A DNA stretch of 22,500 nt from contig NW_014578249.1 in the NCBI RefSeq assembly GCF_000485595.1, positions 55,302 through 77,801 of the forward strand. Direction: 5' to 3'. The notes beneath the pieces are model-generated. The model did not search any database and had not been told where the DNA came from. It was given only the letters and a program-made list of their open reading frames with translations. This DNA is from Priapulus caudatus (Eukaryota > Priapulida > Priapulimorpha > Priapulimorphida > Priapulidae). Position numbers and translations under genes: made by a program. This document shows positions 1 to 9,960 of the stretch, one piece after another (position 1 is the stretch's first letter; every line of letters starts with the position of its first letter).

Positions 1-11
1 CGTGCGAGATC

Positions 12-48
<37 letters not shown>

Positions 49-275
49 AGAAATATAGAAAGAAAGAAAGGGGGAGGTATAGGAAAAAAGGGAGAGTTGG
101 GAATAGAGTTGGGAACTATAAAGGGTACATATCTGTGACAGAGCATGGATTCTCTACTGTTTCGCCAATTTTATACAAATAAATTTGGCATTTAAGCATC
201 GAGAGGAATTGCCATAATTAATTTACTGTTCATGTTGTGTGTGTGTGTGGGGGGGGGGGAAGGGACAAAACTTGC
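1..275. repeat. SMYD5 intron 3 with GA, GAAA and GT/G-run microsatellites
   Basis: This stretch lies downstream of the last visible SMYD5 exon (minus strand). It holds a (GA)n tract at about 14-44, a GAAA-rich patch at 58-70 and a GT repeat running into a G run at about 236-260. No further SMYD5 exon or other ORF is recognisable here. Confidence 0.7.
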
Positions 276-1119
276 CTCCATGATTCCTTCAGCACTATGA
301 GAGGATGGGATGGATCATCAACTGATTCTATTTTGCAGAGTATACGGTGATACAACCTCCATGCTTTCTCTTTGCATTCTTTCGAACAGTATTGTACCTG
401 TAACAGTTAGTTAACATTTCAGTTAATCCATGTCTCAGCAATGAATTAAATTCGCGTTGAAACTGCCTATTTTATATGTTTAATATTGCCATGAATTCAA
501 ATATAAGTGTGTGACATACTGCATGTACCTGCCTACCTGGCAACGTTGACACGCAACGTGCTTAGCTGTTTCCACTGTACAAATGTCGGCATGAGGCACT
601 GTTAGCTCTGGGTTCGCTGTTAAACGTCGTGCGTTCTGTTCAGCCGTTTCTAAAGGCTTCATGCAGTGGTCACACGCTCGATACTGATAGAATGCATTCC
701 ACAAAAACTGACAACTCGCGATAGGTTCCTCTTCAAATATATGTTCGCCCTCGCGTATGTCATGGGTAGCAAACAGACAGCGACCCTGCAGAAAAGCGAT
801 GCATTATTTTGATGTAAAAGAAGGAAAATGATAATTAATTAGATTGATATCATTCTAAACTCTCACACTGGCCATCACAACATTGTCAACAACAACTGAA
901 CAAGTTATAACATGCACGCACTGAGACGGGTACTGACTGTATTTATTCCTAGCAGAAATGTTCCTACTCAATCACATTACTGTAACAAGGTATCTTAGCT
1001 CCCTATACAAAATGGAATCGTGTATGACTGCTGTAAACTCAGAGGCTTAACTGAAAAACGTAAATAATCACCTTATCGGGCAAGACACGGACTTCGAAAC
1101 ATTTATTGGGGGCTGCCAT
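276..1119 (-). CDS. SMYD5: SMYD5, SET and MYND domain lysine methyltransferase, 5' three exons (partial)
   Basis: SMYD5 is a SET/MYND protein lysine methyltransferase reported to act on histone and ribosomal-protein lysines. Exons read by eye on the minus strand: 1119-1072 (start MAAPNKCFEVRVLPDK), 785-537 and 397-276, all phase-consistent and giving about 140 residues. Exon 2 opens the SET domain with GRCLFATHDIREGEHIFEEEP and contains the SMYD5-typical FLWNAFYQYRACDHC. The MYND zinc ligands continue as CQRC at the end of exon 2, and YCSKEC and YHRILC in exon 3. The order and spacing match vertebrate SMYD5, including the long insert between the first Cys pair and the later ones. The remaining SET and post-SET exons and the Glu-rich tail lie past the left edge. 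Donors are GTGATT and GTAGGC; exon 3 best ends at a GC donor (275-274), giving W-R as in human. The start ATG is the first in the exon and gives the family N-terminus. TIPIN lies head-to-head 1.6 kb away. Confidence 0.92.
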
Positions 1120-2013
1120 ATTTGTTCCGTCTGTATAGACTGGTTCCCCGTCTTTTTACAGCTGACAGATGTCGCCACAGTATAACGCGGGAAATTCTCT
1201 GACAAGTGACAACACTTAAAAAGACATTTTACTACTACTAGTTGGTTAGTAATAATACTAATGTTTATTTAATGTATTCATAAAATATAGTTGTATATTT
1301 ACTTACTAAATACTAGCTATAACTCTAGTGCTATATACTTTAGCCGTGCGAACGCGGTTAGTACACGGAACTTTGGAGTTGGAACGTTTCAATTATGGTA
1401 CATTGGTAGCAGGTAGGGACCAAGTAGGGACCACAGTAGCCACAAGTTCCCATCTCGCTTAACACTACGTGGCGAGAGGACGCCGATACGTCCTCCGCCG
1501 TGTAACTAGTCGGAGAGCCTGGTCGGTTTAGGACCACAGGCACAGCCACAGGCACAGGCACTTGGAACGTCTCAATAAAATAAAAAAAGGGAAATAAACA
1601 CGAAATGTATTTACTACCAAAGTCTTAATGTTTCTCTACTCTATTTCGCCTATAATCACCTGTAAATGCCGGTCAAATGCTCACTTGCAATTAACACAAG
1701 TACATCGCGATTTTTACACAAGGGAGACATTATAGTCATTACTCCCTGCACCGGCCATATGAAATCTCTGGTATCGCGCCTTGCGTTAACCTGCGAGAGG
1801 TGATTTTTTTTTTTTAATTAAATGTATTAGTGTTAATTAAATTTAATTAGGGTTAGGTTGGAGTAACGGAGTCGAGGTTGGGAGTAATGTCTGCCCGGCG
1901 ACCAACCTGTACATCGCACGCCCGCCATGTGCACAAACAACATGAATAAGAGAGCAGGTAGGAAAGCGTGATCGCGAAATTCGTTGTACGCTAGCTTCAT
2001 TTCACACCTTCAC

Positions 2014-2667
2014 ACAGTCTGCATGAAAAACTTCCACCCTCATTGGCCCAGGGGGCCTGTGTCAGTGAAATGTAGAATTCACTGGCCCACACTAGGTTTT
2101 ACAGGCCCGAATCAATGATCATCATATTATGAAAAGAAAAACAGAACTCTTTGCCTTTGGTGTACGTATTCTTAGAGATTTATTCTTTCATGAAATTGAA
2201 CAAAAAAGTATTCACTTTCCTCTTCCCCATCTCATTGTCACTGCCATCGTACTCATCATCATCAGAAAGCTCATTTCGACTTCGAACAGTAACTTGGCCA
2301 ACACGTTCAAGGCCACGTTGCAAACCAGAACCGGAAACCGGAAGTTGTTCCGACTATAGTACTAGAGCTATTCCGACTATAGCTCTAGCGGTGGCAAACA
2401 CGCATGGTGTTGACTAGTTATTTACTTCCCCTACTTAAGATCGGGAATATGATGCCTTATCGGTAAATTTTCATACAAAATATCATTAATTTTGGTAAAT
2501 TCTCGGACTGATCGTCACATAAAGAAGCTGAAATATCATTAAAATAGACCATTTACTCCATTTTTTTCCCACTTGCCCATCGGGCTTGTTCATTTACCAG
2601 TTTCATTGGCCCCACGGAAAATTTACTGGCCTCGGATACCGGGCCAGTGGTTAATTTCGCAGACTGT
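2014..2667. mobile_element. Degenerate terminal-inverted-repeat element (hAT-like subterminal repeats)
   Basis: The left end begins ACAGTCTGC (2014-2022) and the right end finishes GCAGACTGT (2659-2667), a perfect 9-bp inverted pair. After each terminus the sequence runs through a GAAA-rich spacer to a TTGGCCC or CTGGCCC motif. TGGCC motifs recur just inside both ends (2043, 2083 and 2607, 2627, plus a GGCCA at 2642), resembling the subterminal repeats of hAT-type elements. I see no clean target duplication and no transposase, so this is at best an old non-autonomous copy. Its right edge is only 36 bp upstream of the TIPIN start codon. Confidence 0.45.
2337..2346 (+). promoter_or_regulatory. 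ETS/GABP-type motif upstream of TIPIN
   Basis: ACCGGAAGTT matches the ETS-family core, and a related CCGGAA lies just upstream at 2331. ETS sites are common in promoters of housekeeping and replication genes. It sits 360 bp before the TIPIN start and inside the proposed transposon remnant. Function is inferred from the motif only. Confidence 0.35.
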
Positions 2668-2703
2668 TCGTCGTTATACTTATTTTAAGGAAGACGGAGC
2701 AAA

Positions 2704-5700
2704 ATGATGCAGTCAATCGACCTTGAAATGGACGACCTCTTTGGTGATGACATTGGAGATGATATTGTTGCTACTGCACAGCTAAATGGAGACATGGATC
2801 AAGGAGATATTCGAGTACAACAAGGTATTGTTCATCGTCACTGAATTTTTGGTGTACTCACGATATTTGAGGAAGCAAGGGTCTGAGATGCAGTCTCGCA
2901 ATCGAACCTGTGAAGTAATAAGCGAAACGAATCCTACTTCAGTTTGAAATTAGAAAGTAAAGGAATTTGCCTTAATTTTCAATTAATGTGATTGAAATAA
3001 ATTCAAAGGTAAATAGGCAGCACGAGCAAACAACCTGTGTATTTGAGTGTGTTTTCTTCACATATCACTTGCATTGTCTGCAGTATTTCGTTATTCACCT
3101 GCTGCAACTTTGAAACTATTTCTCACATTACAAAATTAATAAATTATAATTTCCATATTTGTGTATGTACATTGTGTGTTTGTGTTCATTTACTTAGATG
3201 GCGCAGTTAGTGATGATGGTGTTATGCCACCAGACATGGATAACAAAGCTGATGAGAAAAAGGTGAGGCGCACACTGAGACCCCAACCAAAGCTGGATCC
3301 AACACGGTACGTCTGATATCTGCATAGATATCATCAAATCTTAGTATACTATCATATATTATATATAGTACACAATTATCACGTTATACATGTATCATTG
3401 TACATTATTATCTTCTTCTTTTCTTATACTCTTGGTCCTCTGATGGTACATAAGTCCATAATATGTTATTATGTAATATACATTATTATATTATATGTAT
3501 TATACATGATTATTCTACATTTATATATCAAAGATGGGAAGATGAGAGACGTGATAGATGCATATATAAGATTTGTCAATTTGAATCCTATTGTGCTTGT
3601 TTGCCTTCGTAATCCACCCTCTAGTTTTTATCGATCATGTAGTTGCATTTTCTATTCAATTCAGGTTATGCGGAGACAGGGGGCTGCCAATTTTAACTGA
3701 CCTTTTCAAAAATGTGCAATTTAAAGGAAAGGGTCACGAGGTAAGTGAGCGATTAGATCAGTTGTCGAAGCTGTTGCATCAAAAAACATTTTGGCTTTAT
3801 CTCAAAATTGCATTATACACTATATAATATATAGTATAATGTCATTGGATTTAAATAAATGATATATATTATATATCATGCATTTAAATCCAATGACATT
3901 TCAAGATCTATGTTTAATTCAGATTGAGTCATGGTGTTCTTTACTGGAGCTCTTACTCACCTATATTATGCCTTGCGACATCGGCGTGTCTTAAACTTAC
4001 CATTCTTTGATGGTTACAGCATTTCGTGGTTTTGCCACATTGAACATAGAGATTCTGCCGACAAGGTTTAATTGCAATATAAATGAGTAAATGATACGAT
4101 CCATCGTTAAGAAAACGAATGACGTATTGCGGCTACGGACGGATTTCATCTTTAAACTTGGTGGTACGAATGCATCGTCGGTCAGTGCCGTCATTATGCT
4201 TGCTGCCTGTTAACAGGTGGACGATCTAAATAAACTGATGCTAAGCCTGGAGCACTGGGGTCATCGACTATTCCCGAAGATGCCGTTCGATGAGTTTCTA
4301 CAAAGGCTGGAGACACTCGGAAAAAAGAAAGCAGTGCAGGTGCGACTTGATTTGCGTCACGAGCTCGTAACATTTGATACTGTCGACAGCTGCTATCGAA
4401 TGCTATCATATATTTATAATGTATATATATCGTAAACATGCTTATCGAATATTTGCTATCGTAATGATACTGTCTATAGCTACTATCGAAAATCGTGGGC
4501 ACTTTTTCCTTATTAGCGCTTGAATTTCACCATGGCACAGAGATCAAGTACCGTGGTTGCCCTCATTATTTTCTAAAGGTGCTCCTGGAAATTGGAGGAT
4601 GTCCACTGTAGTAAACCACCGGCTCTACCCAGTGTGTCTCCGTGTGCCCTTTCCATAAATTCCGTGTTGTGCACAGGTCCTTCGCTGTCTCACACGTAAA
4701 GCATTGAGAAAGAGCAAGTATTTAAAAAGTTGTGTGCCCTAGAATATCTGATCAAACTGGAAGCGACGCTCTCATCGCCTTACAAACTTAAACAAAACAA
4801 AAAAAGAATAAAAGCTCTACTCTCGGACGTCGAATGTCGTGATCGCTCTAGTATCACCATCTCCGTCGGCTCCCGTTGTGCAGGTTTGCCTGTCGAAGAT
4901 CCGCATGGACATGCCGATACTGGACGACGACTTTGTGCTGCGCGGTGAGGATGAGGAAAGGGATGGGGAAGCTGCGAGCAGCCCTCCTCCTCCACGCGAC
5001 GAGATCGAGATCATGGACGAAGAAGAGGAATTCGACGAGCTAGTCGCAGACAAACGACAGCAGGTGAGATTCACGAATAGCGTTCAGTTTTGAGTGATGA
5101 TGAAAATTTAAGTAAAGAATTTAATTTATTTCATTTTAATTAAATTTTAGTAATGTTAATTAATTTTACTTAAGTTTGGTAATGCTCTGACAGCTGTCAG
5201 GCAGGATATTGCTTCTACTTTAAGGAAGCTGTATTGCTTATAGCGTGAACACTCACGCATGCACGAACGCATGCACACACATAATACAAAAATATAATCA
5301 TATGCTGCCATCTAGTGGCCCTTTGTGAAAATTCTAATTGGCATCGAGGTCACAACCAAACCTCCTAGTGCTATTTCATGTTTCGGAATATATATATATG
5401 GGTCCACGGACGGCTATAACTGTGAGAGCAAATTTTCCAGTGAAAATGAGACTTGCACTTAACTTAACTTGGATTTAGCGAGGTTCTTTATTCAGTTTAC
5501 ATGGTTGTTAAAGTGATTACGTCACCGTAAATAATAAAAAATTAAACAAATATTTCCAGTTTTTCAAAAAATGCAAGTAATTCTGTTTATTCTGTGTGTT
5601 ACATTACTTTTTATGGTTAAATTGCTGCATTATACTTCCGATTTACTATATTGTTCGATGTAAACATACACTCGTGACTCCTACATAGCCCATAGCAAGC

Positions 5701-7337
5701 AATTAATGTCAGGATCATATAATATTAAATCGTTCAGCTTTTTTGGATTTTTAACTAGTTGAGTAACAATCTTAGCAGGTAAGAATTTGACGATATATTT
5801 AGTCTCGTTAGTACTTGCTTTTAATGTAAAAAATGGCAACAAATTTTTTTACAAATATACACCATAGAAAATTCGTGACGTAGTCAATTTAACATTTTCC
5901 AGCATCATCATGGTGAGAGCAGTATAGAAAGCGAGACTGCAGCATTCTTTGCTTCTCCTGAAAATCGAGCTGTGTTGACTGACACCATGGTAGGTAGTTC
6001 AAGTTATTAATAGATTCCTGACCTTTAATTGTTTTTAAAACGGAAAGTTAATACATGTTTGTCGCTTTTATTGAAATATTAATGCATCATTACATAATGT
6101 CAGCTTTATTTGCAATAATAATATAGTTTTGGGAGTATGCTCATATCCAGTTGGTGCCACGGAAGTTCACAATATCTACGATTCCAGTATTACATTTGAT
6201 GTTATTTCGTGTTTTTTCGTGGTATATTTCCACCAAGACACGAATAAATAATTTTTAATTTTTAATTTTAATAAACAAGTTTTATCTCTACGACAGGCGC
6301 TGAGCAGCGAACAGCTGAGCAGAATCGAGGCGAACAAAAGAAGAGCAATGGAGAAAAGGCAGGCGAGGAGCCACGGTGAACGCGCCACCTTCGATCGCTC
6401 GCTGCACGATCGACCAACGACCGACGCCGCGGATAAAGACGTTCCCAGCAGCTCCGCCTCTCCCCCGCTCCGGGAAGCGCCACCTGGCGAGACAAACGAG
6501 CGGAACGACAATCGCGCCGCCGTTGCCGACGACGACGACCGAATGCTGAACGAGGATGAGATGCTGCAGATGATGTGCGACGCCATGGAAACGGACGAAG
6601 CCGCCGCGGAGACTCCGGCTCCGGAAGCTGCGTCGGCGCGGCTCTCCGAAACGGAAAGTGGTTCAGCGGACGTCGCGCCGCGGCCGACGGTGCTGCCCCC
6701 TGACGGAGACACGGACGTTAGCGAGGGTTGCCACGAGGAGGCGCGCGGACCCGCGCCGATTCCAGACGCGGCCGACGACGCGAAACGCGCGTTAGATCGC
6801 GAGAGCGGCGATGCCGAGGTCGAGTCGGGTCGCGACCTGGCCAGCGACGATCGGCCACCATCGGCTGACGCTCCCCGCGTCGCCTCACCGGACGTCCGCG
6901 CGGCAGAAGCGGACGCTGGACGGACGGGTAACGACGGTAGCGGCCGCACGGACGCTGGAGTAGCAGTGGCTGCAGGAGAAGGAGTAGCTGCTCTCAGTGC
7001 TGCTGCGATGGAAGTAAACAACGCAAACTGTGCTGAAAACAAATGGAAATCGGCTGCGCAAACGAGCAGCGACTTTAACGACTACATGGAAGAAGACGAA
7101 GAAGAAGAAGAAGAAGGAGCCGTTCTCAGTGCTGCTGCGGTAGAAGTAACAGCAGGTAGTGCTGACCCTGCTGCTTCTGCGATGACAATGGAAAGCGAGG
7201 GAGGCACGCGGCAAGGAGGTGCCGTGAGAAACGTGGACACTGTCGAGGACGAAGAGGAAACCCTCAACTTGGTGTTGGAGTTTTCGACCGAGGATTCGGA
7301 GGTGACGGACTCTGAGGTTGGTGCCGCGCCGAAATAA
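2704..7337 (+). CDS. TIPIN: TIPIN, TIMELESS-interacting protein (replication fork protection complex)
   Basis: TIPIN pairs with TIMELESS at replication forks, links it to RPA and supports CHK1 checkpoint signalling in the nucleus. Seven exons: 2704-2824, 3198-3306, 3665-3740, 4217-4339, 4884-5063, 5903-5989 and 6297-7337. All have GT-AG borders and compatible phases, giving 578 residues. The Swi3/CSM3 domain (about residues 70-160) shows KLDPTRLCGDRGLPILTDLF, FKGKGHE, LEHWGHRLFPKMPFDEF and KIRMDMPILDDDF, as in vertebrate TIPIN. Exon 7 opens with ALSSEQLSRIEANKRRAMEK (from residue 233), the family's RPA32-binding helix, similar to those of UNG2 and SMARCAL1. After it comes about 320 residues of acidic, Ala/Asp/Glu-rich low-complexity sequence, so the protein is nearly twice the human length. 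ATGs at 2704 and 2707 are adjacent; I took the first. Exon 7 is far more GC-rich than the introns. Confidence 0.93.
3838..3900. repeat. Near-perfect 31-bp-arm palindrome in TIPIN intron 3
   Basis: Arms 3838-3868 and 3870-3900 are reverse complements except for two positions, separated by one base. An AT-rich palindrome (CATTATAC to ATAATG, about 3811-3841) immediately precedes it. The fold would be a long hairpin. It could be a miniature fold-back element or a replication-error palindrome. No target duplication was recognised. Confidence 0.8.
5104..5176. repeat. AT-rich inverted repeat in TIPIN intron 5
   Basis: The left arm around AAATTTAAGTAAA and the right arm TTTTACTTAAGTTT are inverted copies flanking an AT-rich core with several AATTAAATT motifs. 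It may be a small non-autonomous element, but the low complexity makes this uncertain. Confidence 0.4.
6991..7149 (+). repeat. Coding duplication in the TIPIN tail (LSAAAxEV units)
   Basis: Two near-identical 27-base segments, 6991-7017 and 7123-7149, encode LSAAAMEV and LSAAAVEV 44 codons apart. Between them is an acidic run (YMEEDEEEEEEG) encoded by a GAA/GAC microsatellite at about 7088-7116. The in-frame repeats suggest the acidic tail grew by slippage and local duplication. Confidence 0.7.
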
Positions 7338-8090
7338 CGTGATCAACGCGTTACGATCTCTTACAGAGGATCACGTGCGCCATTTCTACATATCGTGTAC
7401 CGTCAAACCTGTTTATAAGGGTCAAGCAAAGGAAAATGCCAAAAATGGCCTTTACAGACAGGTGTCTGTTCTATAGAGGTGGTTTCGCTGTGTAACTGTC
7501 GTTCAAGGGAAGTGCGAACAGTGTCCTTTAAAGGCAGGTCTCTGTTATATAGAGGCTAGTGCTAACACAGGTGACATACTTGACATACTCTAACATACAT
7601 GACTGTATGTTTAAGATTTGCATATAATTTGTCGATTGTTCTTAGCTATATTATACAATAATCAAGGTGAGAACCAATGCAAGAGTAACATACGCAGTGT
7701 TTTAGTAACAGTGTAAACATTTATTTTAATATGCAACACCAATCATTCGATCGCTCGGTTATAGCAAACTGTCGTTTATACACTGGGAACAACAAAACAG
7801 TTTGCGTGGCGATTTATGTGCAGAAGTTTAGAACTGCATACAACACAGCGACCCTGTAAACAAACCCATCTGTGTACCTGCCTGTCATGTCTCAATATTA
7901 TGACTATACCCCAATATTAGGAGTCTGTTAAAACCTAGATGCTTCGAAACATTCGTGGCAGGGAAAGGGTGAAGCAGTGTTAACACACCAATGAGAAATC
8001 ATTATCTCTGTTAATGGCCCAAAATCTCACATTTTTATGATTAAGCTCTTTAATTGTTTCTGTGTGGAAACAACGTTAGCCACAACAGAT

Positions 8091-8129
8091 CAGGAGTCTA
8101 TCAATATAGTCTATATTGATAGACTCCTG
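8091..8129. repeat. Perfect 18-bp-arm hairpin
   Basis: The arms 8091-8108 and 8112-8129 are exact reverse complements, with a GTC loop. The outer ends are CAGGAGT and ACTCCTG, shared with the hairpins at 8506 and 9005, so this looks like one member of a small fold-back family. It is not followed by a T tract typical of a terminator, and the setting is eukaryotic. Confidence 0.85.
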
Positions 8130-8505
8130 AACAGATGGGACGCTTGCCGTTTTACCTTGCATCTTTACACGGTGCATGGTGGCGCACAGTTTGTGAAATT
8201 TTGTCAGCAAGGAAGATTTTTGAAATGATTTGTGGGGCTCTAACAAACAGAAATAATGATAATTCCTTATCATCCTACCTCTGATATAATTATAAATAAA
8301 TCGTTCTCTGAAGACGTGCATTGGTTGGTTTCTATTTGTATGTAGACAGGTGACGTAATGCATTTGACCTTTAACACCCACACGTTCATACTCCCATATT
8401 AACAGCCGATTGCACTGTGACAGGCCACCAGTGCAGCACATGGTGTTACCCCAGTACTATTCATTTGAGCGAGATGCTAACGCTATCTATCTATGCATAT
8501 ATCAT

Positions 8506-8546
8506 CAGGAGTGAATAAAAACAAATTTGTTTTATATTCGCTCCTG
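8506..8546. repeat. Hairpin with CAGGAGTGAATA end
   Basis: The left arm begins CAGGAGTGAATA and the right arm ends TATTCGCTCCTG, its reverse complement with one change. The arms meet at an AAATTT centre. Total length is 41 bp. It shares end sequence with the elements at 9005 and 17975. Confidence 0.75.
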
Positions 8547-9004
8547 TTATAATCCTAAACGACGCGCAATTGTTGCGGTCAAAACAGTACGTATATATAT
8601 GTACAAGCAGTGGGGACCGATTTATACAATCCAACCTATAAAATATCGCTCGGTATTTTTAACTTACATAAGTTATCACAGCAAAACGTATGTATAGCTA
8701 TTACCACACTCACTGTATTCAGTATTCTTTGGCAAACTGACAGGAAGATGGTTTAAAACGAGAACTTGCATCTATGCGCAATGATGCTCAACTATGTACA
8801 GATGTGTTCAAACATACGATACACCAAAGGTTTTCAAGTACCTCCTTTGCACTCGTATCAAAAGCAATGAGTATGCACATGTTAACTTTGATACAGCCAT
8901 GTACCTATTTAATTCCCTATACGAACATCATATATATATAGCATCAGAGGTAAATATCCCAGAGTAAACTCGGCGACAGTGAGGTTACGTGGATCTATCT
9001 ATAT

Positions 9005-9074
9005 CAGGAGTGAATAATAACAGATTATATTCTATTATATTCTATTCTGTTATCTCTATTATTATTCAGTCCTG
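9005..9074. repeat. Hairpin with CAGGAGTGAATAATAA end
   Basis: The left arm CAGGAGTGAATAATAA and the right arm TTATTATTCAGTCCTG pair at 15 of 16 positions. An AT-rich 38-bp core with repeated TATTCTAT separates them. It belongs with the hairpin at 8506 by end sequence, although its length differs (70 bp). Confidence 0.75.
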
Positions 9075-9364
9075 GCTATATTATGTCAGTCCTGGTTGCA
9101 TGTTTATGCATGCGTATACACGTATGCATGTATACGTGCGTGCTCACACAGGATGACATTAGATACGGGCATGTATGTTGTTGGTATGATACAGTGATTG
9201 CATATATGATGTGATAGATACTATAAAGAGCGTATAAATAAAGATACCTTCTTTATACGCTTTTGATACTATCAGCCTATCAGAGGAAAAGAATCTCAAC
9301 GGCTACGTTAAACGCTCGTCCACGTCAGCATGCGTGCGTGTGCAACGGCAGAGAGCAAACACGT

Positions 9365-9960
9365 GCCTACACTACGCTAGTGGGCATCTCACATCGCAGC
9401 ACTACCCACCCTCCGCGATCGCGCACCGCCGTCACTGCCTCACGCACCTACACTCACTACTCTAACGGGCATCTTCGCCTTCCTGCGCTAACGACCCTCC
9501 CACCCTCGCCTCCTCCTCCCTCCATCTCCTGCGCCGCCGCGGCTCCTCCTCCCCTCGCACTTCCGCTGATTTCTCCGCAGACGGCCGCCTCTCTCACCTA
9601 AACTCCCCGCTAACGGGAGCCTCACGTCTCGGCTCTCCCTCCTCCCCCTCGCCCTGCGCCTCCTCCTCTGCCTCTCGCACCTACACTCCGCTACCAGAAG
9701 TCTCGCATCTCGGTGCTCCCTCCACTAATGGGTATCTTCACCCTCCCGCACTACCACCTCTCCCTCCTCCCTCCCCCGCGCGCCGCCGCCTCCTCCTCCT
9801 TACACTCCACTAATGGGTATCTTCACCCTCCCGCACTACTAACGACTCTCCCTCCTCCCCGTGCCGCCGCCTCCTCCTCCTTACACTCCACTAATGGGTA
9901 TCTTCACCCTCCCGCACTACCAACGACTCTCCCTCCTCCCCCCGTGCCTCCTCCCCCTCT
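9365..9960. repeat. ~80-bp C/T-rich tandem repeat overlapping the FBXW5 3' end
   Basis: Units carry a core of the type TACACTCCACTAATGGGTATC followed by CTCCCGCACTA and CCTCCTCCTCC. Three near-identical units have cores at 9722, 9807 and 9888 (spacing 85 and 81 bp). Degenerate units can be traced near 9366, 9448, 9597 and 9680. On the minus strand the array is G-rich (GGAGGAGGCGGCGG). It supplies the last FBXW5 codons and the stop codon; the rest probably lies in the 3' UTR. Confidence 0.85.

Larger units (their letters stand above)
1120..2703. other. SMYD5-TIPIN divergent intergenic region
   Basis: The 1.6 kb between two head-to-head start codons should contain both promoters. The left part is AT-rich with no convincing gene. 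A short hexamer-like repeat (cacaggcacaggcac) lies near 1540-1560, a T run at 1805-1815 and a small TTAGGGTTAGG-like stretch near 1847-1857. The right part (about 2014-2667) looks like a degenerate transposon remnant and is listed separately. An ETS-type ACCGGAAGTT lies at 2337-2346. Confidence 0.6.
7338..9890. other. TIPIN-FBXW5 tail-to-tail intergenic region
   Basis: This 2.5 kb between two converging genes contains no recognisable gene. It holds a degenerate direct repeat near 7447 and 7522 (CAGGTxTCTGTT and TATAGAGG in both copies), three short hairpins (8091, 8506, 9005), a TATA/GTATAC-rich patch at 9100-9140, and from about 9365 the C-rich tandem repeat that runs into FBXW5. AATAAA-like signals on the plus strand occur near 8514 and 9237, and either could serve the TIPIN mRNA. 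The short ORFs here lack codon-use or family support. Confidence 0.6.

Noticed and set aside
1358-1561. 67-residue Cys-containing minus-strand ORF
   Set aside because: Its N-terminus comes from a short hexamer repeat and the CGYCGPY/CYQC pattern matches no zinc-binding family I know.
6176-7042. 288-residue Ser/Ala-rich ORF on the minus strand
   Set aside because: It is the antisense shadow of the GC-rich last exon of TIPIN and has no domain or splice support.
8091-8129. Rho-independent terminator or microRNA precursor
   Set aside because: There is no T tract and the genome is eukaryotic. The stem is shorter than usual for a microRNA precursor and its ends recur in other hairpins, so a repeat is the simpler reading.
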